Shown here piece after piece: positions 8,084-16,536 of a stretch of 39,039 nt of DNA. Every line of letters begins with the position of its first letter. The first letter of the stretch is position 1. The position numbers were made by a program, and so were the translations under genes. The notes beneath the pieces were generated by a model that was given only the letters and a program-made list of their open reading frames with translations, was not told where the DNA came from and ran no database searches. Source of the DNA: Bryobacterales bacterium (GTDB lineage: Bacteria; Acidobacteriota; Terriglobia; Bryobacterales; Bryobacteraceae); the NCBI GenBank assembly GCA_025350625.1, contig JANXXL010000101.1, positions 1 through 39,039 of the forward strand, written 5' to 3'.

Positions 8084-8587
8084 TTAATGGCTATCGCTCT
8101 CGCCGGAGGGTTCCACTTTGAGCGGGAAGTGCGCGCCCGCGGGCATCGGCACCAGCATCTGTTCCTTGCGATAGATCAGCGTCGAGGTGTTGTAGCTCGC
8201 GATCTCGAAGCCGTGGCCGTGGGTGATGGCGTCGGTGGGACACGCTTCGACGCAATAGCCGCAGAAGATGCAGCGGTTGTAATCGATGTTATAGACCTTG
8301 GCGTAGCGCTCGCCGCCGCTGATGCGGAGTTCGTCGGTATTCTCGGCCGCTTCAATATAGATACACTGCGCCGGGCACGCCGCCGCGCATAGAAAACAGG
8401 CGACGCATTTTTCGAGGCCGTTTTCGTCGCGCTGCAGCTCATGAACGCCGCGGAAACGCTCCTGAAATTTCGCGGGGGCGTCCGGGTAATCCTCCGTGAT
8501 GGTGGGATTGAGCATCTCGCCGAAAGTGATGCCCATGCCTTTGACTATGGCAGCCGCGCCGCCAAATACTTCGGAAATTTTGGCCAT
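8084..8587 (-). CDS. nuoI: NADH-quinone oxidoreductase subunit I (NuoI-like ferredoxin)
   Basis: A 167-residue protein with two classical 4Fe-4S motifs: CVACFLCAAACP (C61, C64, C67, C71, with C75 starting the return pattern) and CIFCGYCVEACP (C106, C109, C112, C116). The spacing, the N-terminal amphipathic helix (residues 1-25) and the FRGVHELQRDENG segment fit NuoI, which holds clusters N6a and N6b and passes electrons along the peripheral arm of complex I toward the quinone. No other nuo gene is in the window, so this copy is isolated from a complex I operon, at least on this side. It is 37 bp downstream of the PfpI-family gene on the same strand. A small hairpin follows its stop. Confidence 0.88.
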   Translation of the reverse strand: MAKISEVFGGAAAIVKGMGITFGEMLNPTITEDYPDAPAKFQERFRGVHELQRDENGLEKCVACFLCAAACPAQCIYIEAAENTDELRISGGERYAKVYNIDYNRCIFCGYCVEACPTDAITHGHGFEIASYNTSTLIYRKEQMLVPMPAGAHFPLKVEPSGESDSH

Positions 8588-8624
8588 GAATACCTTCAGC
8601 TTAACGCACTCGGGAGAAAGACAC

Positions 8625-9236
8625 TTAAACTACGGCTTCCGTTTGACGCGAGCGCTGCTTTTCGAGATGTAATTCGAGCACCTCGAGGAACTTGGCAAGC
8701 CATGCGGGGTGCGCGGGCCATGCCGGCGCTGTCACCAGCTCCTCATCCGCGATCGCTTCGGCCATGCCGATCGCCACGTACTTTCCACCGGCGATTTCGA
8801 TATCGGGACCGCAGGCCGGATAGGCGCTGACGCGCTTGCCCGTCACGATGCGGGCGGCCGTCAGCAACTGGGCGGCATGGCAGATCGCGGCGATGGGCTT
8901 CTTCTCGCGCGCGAAGTGACGGATGGTTTCGAGCACCTTAGGATTCAGCCGCAAATATTCGGGAGCGCGCCCGCCGGGCAGTACCAACGCGTCATAGCTC
9001 TCAGCCATGGTTTCATCCCAGGACGCGTTCAGCGTGAAGTTGTGACCGCGCTTTTCACTGTAAGTCTGGTCGCCTTCGAAATCGTGGATGGCGGTGCGAA
9101 CCTGCTGTCCGGCCTTCTTTTCCGGGCACACGGCATGCACGATGTGACCGACCATTTGCAGGGCTTGAAACGGGACCATGGCTTCGTAGTCCTCTACATA
9201 GTCGCCGACGATCATCAGGATTTTGGCGTGTGACAT
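8625..9236 (-). CDS. DJ-1/PfpI family protein
   Basis: A 203-residue protein of the DJ-1/PfpI superfamily. It shows the flavodoxin-like start AKILMIVGDYVEDYEAMVPF with the conserved acidic residue E15 or E18, the ALVLPGGRAPEYLR loop (84-96), and the nucleophile elbow AAICHAAQLL with C119 and H120. Relatives include PfpI-type proteases and glyoxalase III/deglycase-like enzymes, so the specific reaction cannot be named from motifs. It is longer than typical PfpI (about 166 residues), with an insertion around HDFEGDQTYSEKRGHNF. No signal peptide is seen, so it is cytoplasmic. AAGGA lies seven bases before the ATG. The promoter must be in the 133-bp divergent region shared with the plus-strand gene at 9370. 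Confidence 0.88.
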   Translation of the reverse strand: MSHAKILMIVGDYVEDYEAMVPFQALQMVGHIVHAVCPEKKAGQQVRTAIHDFEGDQTYSEKRGHNFTLNASWDETMAESYDALVLPGGRAPEYLRLNPKVLETIRHFAREKKPIAAICHAAQLLTAARIVTGKRVSAYPACGPDIEIAGGKYVAIGMAEAIADEELVTAPAWPAHPAWLAKFLEVLELHLEKQRSRQTEAVV

Positions 9237-9369
9237 GGCGCGTTCCTTTCCTCCAAATTATAGCGGGTCAATGGTGAAAATCGCCGCGCTCATGACCCAC
9301 CCGCCACACAATGCCCCAATCCCCCTTCGTTCGACGGAGAGTATTCGGCTCCCTCGCCCACTTATCGGT

Positions 9370-9975
9370 ATGTTCGTCAGATCTCTAGCGCGGACCGTGG
9401 TGGCCCTGCTGACCGCGGTCCTGGTTTTCGCGGCCGGGGACCCGGCGATTCTCGCGATTCGCGTTGCCGAGGGTGACGAAGCGGTCTACGCCACCGGCTC
9501 GCGCGCCACCCGCGGTTTGACGGTGCTGATCACGGACGAGGCCGGGCGGCCGGTCGATGGCGCCACGGTAAGCTTTGTGCTGCCTGCCTCAGGTCCTAGC
9601 GGCCTGTTCACTTCGGGTTCCCGGACCGAAATCGCGACGACCCATAGCGACGGACGCGCTGCGGTGTGGGGCATGCGATGGAACCGCACGGCGGGCCCTT
9701 TCGAAATTCGCATCACTGCGGTGAAAGGAGAGGCGCGCGCAGGGACCATAAGCGGGCAAACTTTGAGCGACTCGCCGGTCGCCAAGGGCGCTGCTCCTTC
9801 GAAAATTGCCGGCCACGGGGGTCACAAACTGCTTTGGATCTCGGTGATCCTGGCAGGGGCCGCAGCGGCGGGGGCGGCCGGGTTGGTTGCCGGCAAAACT
9901 ACAACTGGCGCTGCGGCGACTCCCAGTACGGCGTTGCAGATCGGTGCTCCGGCCATTACTTTAAGCCACCCATGA
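9370..9975 (+). CDS. exported Ig-like domain protein with C-terminal membrane segment
   Basis: Starting at the ATG at 9370 gives 201 residues. Residues 5-22 are hydrophobic (LARTVVALLTAVLVFAAG) and act as signal or anchor. Residues about 45-125 form an Ig-like or carboxypeptidase-regulatory-like beta sandwich (GLTVLITDEAGRPVDGATVS, then HSDGRAAVWGMRW). A second hydrophobic segment follows at about 155-178, with a low-complexity Thr/Ala tail. The frame opens further upstream, but the chosen ATG places the signal sequence at the N terminus; no clear ribosome-binding site supports any start. Its TGA overlaps the ATG of the next gene (ATGA at 9972), so the three genes from 9370 to 12057 form one translationally coupled unit. 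Function unknown, probably envelope or surface. Confidence 0.6.
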   Translation: MFVRSLARTVVALLTAVLVFAAGDPAILAIRVAEGDEAVYATGSRATRGLTVLITDEAGRPVDGATVSFVLPASGPSGLFTSGSRTEIATTHSDGRAAVWGMRWNRTAGPFEIRITAVKGEARAGTISGQTLSDSPVAKGAAPSKIAGHGGHKLLWISVILAGAAAAGAAGLVAGKTTTGAAATPSTALQIGAPAITLSHP

Positions 9976-10685
9976 AACTTCTAATCTTCGTTCTTATGAG
10001 CGCCTGTGCCGGGGCGCAGATCCGGCAGCCCTCGATCGGCGTCATGCTCGATGAAAGTGGCGGTTCCAGGCCAGTCAACGGCGCGGCGGCGGCCGCAATT
10101 TTGGGCGAACCCGTGTTCCAGGGGGCGGCTATTTCGCTCGCATGTTCCGCCGCATTGTGCCTGGCAAAGACGGAGGGGGCGCTCCTGTCTTCGACCGGCG
10201 ATAGCTGGGATGCACCCTCCGGCGCGGCGTTGGTTGCGTTTGATACGGCGGTCGCCGGCGACGCGGCTTATGTGTATTTCGTCGAGACGCGGCAACTGGC
10301 TTATTGGAGCCAAGGGCGCCTGGACCCGGTCGATTTCGCGCCCGATGGGGACGTGCTTTCGGTGCGGGCTTCCCCGCATGGTTTCGAATACGCCATCGCA
10401 CGCGACGATGGTATCTGGGTGGGAGACCGCAACCTGGGCCCGGCCAACGCGATCCTGCTTCTCGACGGCGGCGGCGCGCTGCTCGCGGCGGACGGTCAGG
10501 TGCGGTTGCTGAAGACCGATGGAACGGAGCTGGATTTCCCCATCGCAGGAGCGGAGAGTTTCATCGGCGGCTTTGTTCGCATGAGTCCGCGGTTCGTCGA
10601 AGTGATCACCCCAGGCGGCATGTGGGCGCTCGACCTCGCGCCGGGGCATGAGCAGATCTATTTGCTTCCAGGAGTCTCCCGATGA
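9972..10685 (+). CDS. exported hypothetical protein, probable beta-propeller
   Basis: A 237-residue protein with a short signal peptide (MKLLIFVLMSACAGAQ). The rest is rich in short beta-strand-like blocks with Gly/Asp turns (FDTAVAGDAAYVYFVETRQL, then DDGIWVGDRNLGPANAILLL, LLAADGQVRLLKTDGTELD), which suggests a partial propeller or WD-like fold. I cannot assign a family. The start is fixed by the ATGA overlap with the previous gene, and its own TGA overlaps the next ATG in the same way at 10682. Tight coupling to an Ig-like protein upstream and an ASH/choice-of-anchor-D protein downstream suggests that the three act together at the cell surface. The three-gene set looks like an acidobacterial speciality, but this is from memory. 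Confidence 0.6.
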   Translation: MKLLIFVLMSACAGAQIRQPSIGVMLDESGGSRPVNGAAAAAILGEPVFQGAAISLACSAALCLAKTEGALLSSTGDSWDAPSGAALVAFDTAVAGDAAYVYFVETRQLAYWSQGRLDPVDFAPDGDVLSVRASPHGFEYAIARDDGIWVGDRNLGPANAILLLDGGGALLAADGQVRLLKTDGTELDFPIAGAESFIGGFVRMSPRFVEVITPGGMWALDLAPGHEQIYLLPGVSR

Positions 10686-12057
10686 CCGCGCGCTTACTTG
10701 GTCTGCTGGCGCTGGCAGCAGTGATGGCCCAGGCGCAGATGGTGCTCTATTCTCTGAGCGGCACCGTCCCTTCGCCGCTCGGATCGGTTTACGGTTACGG
10801 ACAGGTGGCCGCAGGCGACCTGAAAGACGTTCGTTTCCGGGCTCTCAATACGGGGACTGCGTCCGTGACCATCACTCTGCTAAAAGTTGTCAACACCGCG
10901 GGCGCGGGTTTTTCCATCGTCAATAGTTCCTCAACGCCATTTGTGGTGGCCCCGGCAACGCAATGGATTTCTTCGTGCGTTTTTCAGCCACTCCCGTCAC
11001 CAGCTATAGTGCTACGCTCCAGGTCAATACGCTCAGCGCCATCCTTCTGGCCACAGTGGTGCCCGCGCCTACTTTGACCGTGGCTGCGCCCTGCACCGGG
11101 CCGGACTCGAACGGGGCTATTAGTTTTGGCCGAATATCTCAGGGCACGCAGCAGGCTTGCACGTTCTCGATACTGAATCCTTTCTTGCAACCGCTTACCG
11201 TCTCGCCATTGACGGTAAGCGGAGCGGCATTCAGCACCAGTTCCGCCAGCGCGGTTACTATTGCGGCGGGGCAATCCGCGTCTTTCACCATCCAATTCAC
11301 TCCCGCCACCGCCAGCAGCTTTTCGGGAACTCTCAGCGTGGGTCCGCGAACTTACGCGCTGGCAGGCACCGGATTCCTTGCGCCGCTGCCTGCGCTGATC
11401 TGGACGTTTGACACCACCGCTATTTCAAGCGGCGAACAGCACGCCCTGAGTCTGCAACTCTCGGCGCCCTCGACCGTGGCCGCTGCCGGTTCCGTGACCC
11501 TCACGTTTCTGCCGGCGACGAGCGCGGTTATAAACGATAGTGCAGTGCAATTCGTCGCCACCTCCAAACGCGTTGCTTCTTTTGCGGTCAGCGCCGGGTC
11601 GACTGCCATCACTCTCAACGCGCAGCCCAACATCGTGTTCTCGACGGGCACCACGGCAGGCACGCTCACGTTCACCGTCGATCCGGGGATCTTTGGACTC
11701 TCCGGATCGCCTTCGACCTCCTTGACAACGGTGGCCGCGCCCATCTCGCTTGCGTCTTCGGGCGCCACCAGCCGGGCCAACCAGCTCGACGTCGTCATTT
11801 CGGGCTTCGATAACACCTATTCCATGGGCGCAATGTCTTTTACATTCTTCGACCGCAACGGCGGGTCGATTGCGGGTTTTCCCGCCGACTTCACAGCGGA
11901 CTTTCACGCGTTCTTCCAGAATCAGGCGGCAGGCAGTTCTTTTCTGATGCGCCTCACATTTGGGGTTACCGGCGACGTCAGCAAAGTAGGCGCAGTGGAT
12001 GTGGCCCTCAGCAACAGCGCTGGCACGGTACGGACGCCGCGTTTGAACTTTCCCTAG
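10682..12057 (+). pseudogene. choice-of-anchor D (ASH/Hydin-type) secreted protein, single frameshift
   Basis: Two overlapping frames (10682-11077 and 10963-12057) together encode one protein of about 458 residues. The first has a signal peptide (ARLLGLLALAAVMAQAQ) and an Ig-like ASH repeat (DVRFRALNTGTASVTITLL) reaching FVVAP. The repeat finishes in the other frame with DFFVRFSATPVTSYSATLQV. The second ASH repeat (FSILNPFLQPLTVSPLTVSG) and a C-terminal beta domain follow intact. Adding one C to the CCCC run at 10950-10953 restores a continuous reading, VVAP then GNAMDFFVRF, which fits the usual repeat. It is therefore a one-base deletion in a homopolymer: real, phase-variable or a sequencing error. 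The start overlaps the upstream stop (ATGA). Such proteins are usually secreted or adhesive. Confidence 0.75.
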
Positions 12058-12067
12058 ACTGAAATGG

Positions 12068-12844
12068 ATGCTTCCCGTGGCGCTTACCATCGCGGGCTCG
12101 GACCCGAGCGGCGGCGCGGGCCTCCAGGCCGATCTCAAAACATTTTACCGTTTCGGAGTGTATGGAGAAGCGGTGGTCACGCTGATCACTGTGCAAAATA
12201 CCCGCGGGGTGACGCAGGTCTCGACGCTCGATCCGGAATTGGTAGCCGCCCAGATTAAGGCGGTGATCGACGATATCCCGCCGCAGGCAGCGAAGATCGG
12301 AGCGCTCGGCTCGCGCGAGATCGTCGAAGCGGTGGCGCGGGAAGCCCGGCATTTCGCCTTCCCGTTAGTGGTCGATCCGGTCATGATCAGCAAGCATGGC
12401 GTCCGTTTGATCGACCCGGACGCGACCTGCTCGCTGGTCGAACATTTGATTCCACGGGCCTTCCTGCTGACTCCCAATCTGGACGAAGCTGCCGCGTTGG
12501 CCGGCTTCCCGGTGAAAGATCGCGATGCGATGGCTCGCGCCGCCGAAAAGCTGGCGTCACTGGGCGCGGCCAACGTGCTGGTGAAAGGGGGTCATCTCGA
12601 CGGCGAGGCGCTCGATCTCCTGTATCTCAGCGGGGGCGAAATCCGCGAATTCACGGCGCCGCGGATTGAGACTCGGAACACTCACGGGAGCGGATGCACG
12701 TTATCGGCCGCGATTACCGCGGAATTAGCGAAGGGGACTCCCCTGGCAGAAGCCGTCGCACGCGCCAAAGTATTTATCACGGAAGCCATCCGCAGCGCAC
12801 CGCAGCTGGGCCGGGGTCAGGGTCCGCTGAATCACCACGCATGA
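12068..12844 (+). CDS. thiD: hydroxymethylpyrimidine/phosphomethylpyrimidine kinase
   Basis: A 258-residue ribokinase-family enzyme that phosphorylates HMP and HMP-phosphate to HMP-pyrophosphate for thiamine synthesis in the cytoplasm. Diagnostic segments are AGSDPSGGAGLQADLKTF (9-26, substrate site), VVDPVMISKHG (102-111), LTPNLDEAAAL (134-144), VLVKGGHL (170-177) and HGSGCTLSAAI (206-216) with the catalytic-site Cys 210. The length is normal for single-domain ThiD. It starts 11 bases after the end of the frameshifted surface-protein gene and precedes the glycosyltransferase gene by 32 bp. No thiamine-pyrophosphate riboswitch is seen upstream and no other thi gene is near, so its regulation here is not apparent. 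Confidence 0.95.
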   Translation: MLPVALTIAGSDPSGGAGLQADLKTFYRFGVYGEAVVTLITVQNTRGVTQVSTLDPELVAAQIKAVIDDIPPQAAKIGALGSREIVEAVAREARHFAFPLVVDPVMISKHGVRLIDPDATCSLVEHLIPRAFLLTPNLDEAAALAGFPVKDRDAMARAAEKLASLGAANVLVKGGHLDGEALDLLYLSGGEIREFTAPRIETRNTHGSGCTLSAAITAELAKGTPLAEAVARAKVFITEAIRSAPQLGRGQGPLNHHA

Positions 12845-12876
12845 GATTGTAGCGGCCGCAGCACACTACTCTATAA

Positions 12877-14646
12877 GTGCTTCTGCCGGGCGTCGACGAT
12901 TTCGTGATCCGGTGCGTCGCGCCGCTGGCTGCCATCTTCCTCCTCAGCGGCCTCGACGATCTGGCCATCGACTTTGCGTGGCTCTATGCCTGGGTGGCGG
13001 AGCGAATGACAGTCTCGCGCCGGGATACCCGCCGATTTCCCGACGTGCCTCCGCGCCCCATCGCGATTCTGGTGCCCCTGTGGCACGAGCACGAAGTGAT
13101 CGCGCGCATGCTGGAGCATAATCTCGCGGCCATCCGTTATCCCAGCTATCACATTTTTGCGGGCATCTATGCGAATGATGCGCCAACTGAGGAAGCTGTC
13201 GCCACGGTTTCCGAACGTTTCGACAATGTGCATCTGGCGGTGTGCCCGCATGACGGACCAACGTCCAAAGCCGACTGCCTCAACTGGATCTACCAGAACG
13301 TCGGGCTCTACGAGGAACAAAACGACATTCGGTTCGACATCATCGTCACGCACGATGCCGAGGATTTGATTCACCCGGAAGAATTGCGCTGGATCAACGC
13401 CTACGCCAGCCGCTTCGACTTCATCCAGATTCCGGTGCTGGCGCTGGCGACGCCGTTCTGGTCCTTCACCCACGGAGTTTACTGCGATGAGTTCGCCGAA
13501 TACCACACTCGCGACATGGTGGTGCGCTCTTCGTTCGGCTGTTTCGTTCCGGGCTCGGGCGTCGGCACGGGATATCGCCGGGAGGCTCTCGAAGAACTGG
13601 CACGGGTTTCCTCGAACCGCGTGTTTGAGCCGGTCGCGCTAACTGAGGATTACGAAAGCGGATTGCGGCTCTACCGGCTCGGCTGCCGCCAGGTGTTCGT
13701 GCCGCTCACGCGACTGGTTCCGCATAGCCGCGACTTCCTCGCCACGCGCGAATTCTTTCCGCAGAACTGGGGGACGGCGCTGCGTCAGCGGACGCGCTGG
13801 GTTATGGGGATCGCATTACAAGGCTGGGAGCGCTTCGGCTGGGCTGGATCGCGGAGCGAAATCTACTGGCTATGGCGCGATCGCAAAGGGTTGGTTGGCA
13901 GCCCGTTGGGTTTAGTCGCCAATGCAATGTTTGTCTACGGCCTGGCGACTGCCATGTGGACTCGCCTGACGCCCTTGGCTACCGAACTTACCTTCGTAAC
14001 GCTCGGTTTGCAGTTGCTGCGAATCGCGATCCGCATGGGCTGCGCCGCGCGGGTCTATGGGCCGGTTTTTGCGCTGGGCGTGCCGCTCAGGATGCCCTAT
14101 GCCAACTTACTCAATGCCGCGGCCACAGTCCGGGCGGTCGTGCGCTACGTGGCGGCGCGGGTGCAAGGATTGCCGCTGCGCTGGGTCAAGACGGAACATT
14201 CTTATCCGACACGTGCGGCGTTGCTGGTGCACAAGCGCCTGCTGGGAGAAATTCTCTCGGGCTCTGGTTACCTGAGCGCCACCACAGTCGAACATGCGTT
14301 GGATGCGTGTCCGGCAGGGACGCGTCTGGGCGAATTCCTGGTCGAAAGCGGCGAACTCACGGAAGCTGCGCTCTACGAGGCGCTCAGCCTGCAACAGGGC
14401 TTGCCGGTGGCGCATGTCGACGCGCAGCAGGTACCTGCTCGCGTGGCCCGCGCGCTCCCCGAGCGAGTCGCCCGCGAATGGCGCGTGCTGCCGTTCAATG
14501 TGATCGACGGGAGTCTGCTGCTGGCGTGCCCCGACTTGCCAACTCCCGCCATGGCCGAAGCCATACGTCCTTTCACAGCGCTTGAAATCCGTTTTCACCT
14601 GGTTACGCCATCTGAGTACGAGCATCTCCTCGACGCGTTACTCTAA
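12877..14646 (+). CDS. NfrB-like family 2 glycosyltransferase with C-terminal MshEN (c-di-GMP) domain
   Basis: A 589-residue membrane protein from a GTG start without an obvious ribosome-binding site. Residues about 10-42 are hydrophobic. A GT2 catalytic domain follows, with PIAILVPLWHEHEV (61-74), the metal-binding acidic motif HDAED (159-163), TEDYE (256-260) and QRTRW (304-308), the last typical of processive synthases. Membrane segments lie at about 345-405. The C-terminal domain (445-589) is a GspE/MshE N-terminal type with RLGEFLVESGELTEAAL at 483-499 and a conserved Gln near 506, matching the c-di-GMP-binding MshEN motif. The first half-motif has LLGEIL where Arg would be expected. E. 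coli NfrB has this architecture and makes an exported glycan under c-di-GMP control. A similar role is inferred here; no nfrA-like gene is adjacent. Confidence 0.85.
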   Translation: MLLPGVDDFVIRCVAPLAAIFLLSGLDDLAIDFAWLYAWVAERMTVSRRDTRRFPDVPPRPIAILVPLWHEHEVIARMLEHNLAAIRYPSYHIFAGIYANDAPTEEAVATVSERFDNVHLAVCPHDGPTSKADCLNWIYQNVGLYEEQNDIRFDIIVTHDAEDLIHPEELRWINAYASRFDFIQIPVLALATPFWSFTHGVYCDEFAEYHTRDMVVRSSFGCFVPGSGVGTGYRREALEELARVSSNRVFEPVALTEDYESGLRLYRLGCRQVFVPLTRLVPHSRDFLATREFFPQNWGTALRQRTRWVMGIALQGWERFGWAGSRSEIYWLWRDRKGLVGSPLGLVANAMFVYGLATAMWTRLTPLATELTFVTLGLQLLRIAIRMGCAARVYGPVFALGVPLRMPYANLLNAAATVRAVVRYVAARVQGLPLRWVKTEHSYPTRAALLVHKRLLGEILSGSGYLSATTVEHALDACPAGTRLGEFLVESGELTEAALYEALSLQQGLPVAHVDAQQVPARVARALPERVAREWRVLPFNVIDGSLLLACPDLPTPAMAEAIRPFTALEIRFHLVTPSEYEHLLDALL

Positions 14647-14662
14647 CCTTTAGAAACCTTAA

Positions 14663-15049
14663 ATGATGGATACTCTCGGGACAGCCGCGCTGGCGGCCCG
14701 CGAACATGCGGTTGCGCCTTACTCGCATTTTCGCGTAGGCGCTGCGCTGGAAGACGCCGACGGACGCGTGCACACGGGATGCAACGTTGAAAACGCCACC
14801 TACGGGCTGACGCTGTGCGCGGAGCGGGTGGCTGTCTTTAAAGCGCTGTCTGAAGGCTCGCGCAGTTTCCGGCGCATCGCCATCGCTGCCGATAGCGACA
14901 CTCTCACTCCGCCCTGCGGAGCGTGCCGCCAGATCTTGTGGGAATTCTGCGGCGACATTGAAATCCTCCTGCTGAATCCGCGCGGCCAGAGCGAAGTTTT
15001 ACGGCTCAAAGAACTGTTCCCCAGGGCGTTCGATGCGTCATTTCTCTAA
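14663..15049 (+). CDS. cdd: cytidine deaminase
   Basis: A 128-residue homotetrameric-type cytidine deaminase converting cytidine and deoxycytidine to uridine and deoxyuridine in pyrimidine salvage. Seen directly are the N-terminal YSHFRVGAALE (20-30), GCNVENATYGLT (39-50) with the ribose-contacting N41 and E43, the catalytic CAE at 52-54 (zinc ligand C52, proton shuttle E54), and PCGACRQ with zinc ligands C85 and C88. The length is normal. The start is one of two adjacent ATG codons. Its last 17 bases overlap the start of the amidohydrolase gene, so the two are coupled. It is cytoplasmic. Confidence 0.95.
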   Translation: MMDTLGTAALAAREHAVAPYSHFRVGAALEDADGRVHTGCNVENATYGLTLCAERVAVFKALSEGSRSFRRIAIAADSDTLTPPCGACRQILWEFCGDIEILLLNPRGQSEVLRLKELFPRAFDASFL

Positions 15050-16427
15050 AGTCTTCGGGTTCCTGTTCGCCGGTGCGCTCGTGTGGGCGCAGATGCCTGT
15101 CGATGCCATCTGGAGCGCTCGCTGGGTGGTTACCATGGACGCGCAGCGACGGGTGATCGAGAACGGCGCGGTGGCTATTGCCGGGGACCATATCGTCGAC
15201 GTAGGCCCGCGCAACGATATCGACCGCCGCTACAGCGCGCCGCAGCGTCTTGACCGCCCCAATGCGATCCTTGCCCCGGGACTGATCAACACCCACACTC
15301 ACGCGGCCATGTCGCTTTTTCGCGGCATCGCCGACGACATGAAGCTGCAGGACTGGCTCACCAAGTTCATCTTCCCCGCCGAGGCTAAGAATGTCGACCG
15401 CGAATTCGTGCGCTGGGGGACGCGCCTGGCGGTGCTCGAAATGGCGCTCTCGGGGACCACCACTTACACGGACATGTATTATTTTGAGGACACGGTTGCC
15501 GAAGTCACCAAGCAGGCCGGGCTGCGCGGGGTCCTGGGCGAATCGGTGATCGGCTTCCCTGCCCCGGATTATAAGACGCCGCAAGCCGCGCTCGCCGCCA
15601 CCGAGCAGTTTTTCAAACAGTACGCGCACGACCCGTTGATCGTACCCGCGGTGGCGCCGCACGCTATCTACACTGTCCCCAACGACGTGCTTCAGGCCGC
15701 CCGCGCCCTCGCCAACCGTTATCAGAAACCACTGCTGATTCACCTCGCGGAAACCAAAACCGAGAACGACGAAGCTCTAGCCAAGCGCAAGATGACGCCG
15801 ACAGCGGCGCTCGAATCGCTCGGCGTGCTCACCGGCTGGACGGTAGCCGCTCACGGCGTCTGGCTGACCGATGCGGACCTCGCAATTCTGAAGCGCCGCG
15901 GCACCGGTCTCGCGCACAACCCGTCGAGCAACATGAAACTTGCGAGCGGCGTCGCACCGGTGGTCAAGATTTTGGGACTCGGCATTGCGATGGGGTTGGG
16001 TACCGACGGCGTCGCCGGCTCGAACAACGATCACAACATGATGGAGGAGATGGACCTGGCTGCCAAGCTTCAGAAAGTGACCACCGGCGATCCTCGGGCG
16101 TTGCCTGCGTTACAAGCCTTCGAAATGGCCACGATCACCGGGGCGCGAGCCTTGCATTTGGATACATTGATCGGCTCGATCGAGAAAAACAAGCGCGCGG
16201 ACATGATCACGATCAGCTTGGCCGGAGCCCACGCCGTCCCCCTCTATAACGTTTATTCGCAACTGGTTTACGCGCTTAAGGGGTCGGATATCACGGATGT
16301 AATGGTGAACGGCCGGCCGATTGTCCGGGACCGCAGAATGTTGACCCTGGACGCTCGTTCGATCCTGCAAAAAGCGGGTGAATATAAGAGGCGGGTGGAG
16401 GCCTCGCTAGCGCCACACTTTCAATGA
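15033..16427 (+). CDS. exported amidohydrolase of the MTA/SAH deaminase-like family
   Basis: A 464-residue metal-dependent amidohydrolase. Motifs in order are NTHTHAAM (metal ligands H88 and H90), LLIHLAET (H237, E240), AHGVW (H274) and GLGTDG (D325), the set seen in 5'-methylthioadenosine/S-adenosylhomocysteine deaminases and related nucleoside or triazine hydrolases. Residues 1-20 look like a signal peptide (HFSKVFGFLFAGALVWAQ), which cytosolic members lack, so a periplasmic location is inferred. The start ATG lies inside the end of cdd (17-base overlap). The pairing with cytidine deaminase suggests nucleoside or nucleobase salvage, possibly of extracellular material, but the actual substrate cannot be read from the sequence. 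Confidence 0.85.
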   Translation: MRHFSKVFGFLFAGALVWAQMPVDAIWSARWVVTMDAQRRVIENGAVAIAGDHIVDVGPRNDIDRRYSAPQRLDRPNAILAPGLINTHTHAAMSLFRGIADDMKLQDWLTKFIFPAEAKNVDREFVRWGTRLAVLEMALSGTTTYTDMYYFEDTVAEVTKQAGLRGVLGESVIGFPAPDYKTPQAALAATEQFFKQYAHDPLIVPAVAPHAIYTVPNDVLQAARALANRYQKPLLIHLAETKTENDEALAKRKMTPTAALESLGVLTGWTVAAHGVWLTDADLAILKRRGTGLAHNPSSNMKLASGVAPVVKILGLGIAMGLGTDGVAGSNNDHNMMEEMDLAAKLQKVTTGDPRALPALQAFEMATITGARALHLDTLIGSIEKNKRADMITISLAGAHAVPLYNVYSQLVYALKGSDITDVMVNGRPIVRDRRMLTLDARSILQKAGEYKRRVEASLAPHFQ

Positions 16428-16447
16428 CATACCTAGCCTTTCGGCGC

Positions 16448-16476
16448 TTGACTTAGGAATCCCCCAACGATAGTCT
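16448..16476 (+). promoter_or_regulatory. promoter of plus-strand DUF1592 cassette
   Basis: TTGACT (16448-16453), 17-bp spacer, TAGTCT (16471-16476), then AGGGTCGAG. It ends 60 bp before the DUF1592 start. The minus-strand cassette has TTGACT, 17 bp and TAATTT followed by AGGCTCG at a similar distance, which strengthens both calls. Confidence 0.55.
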
Positions 16477-16536
16477 AGGGTCGAGTCGGCGGTCTGGGGC
16501 CGTCCAAGCAAAGAAGTGATGGGAGATCTTCCATTT

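Noticed and set aside
10955..10990. Programmed -1 frameshift in the ASH-domain gene
   Set aside because: No slippery heptamer fits the zero frame. A missing C in the CCCC run explains the reading better, and the repeat needs the new frame before the later T run.
12058..12067. Thiamine riboswitch before thiD
   Set aside because: Only ten bases separate thiD from the upstream gene, and I see no TPP-aptamer-like conserved sequence in the preceding coding region.
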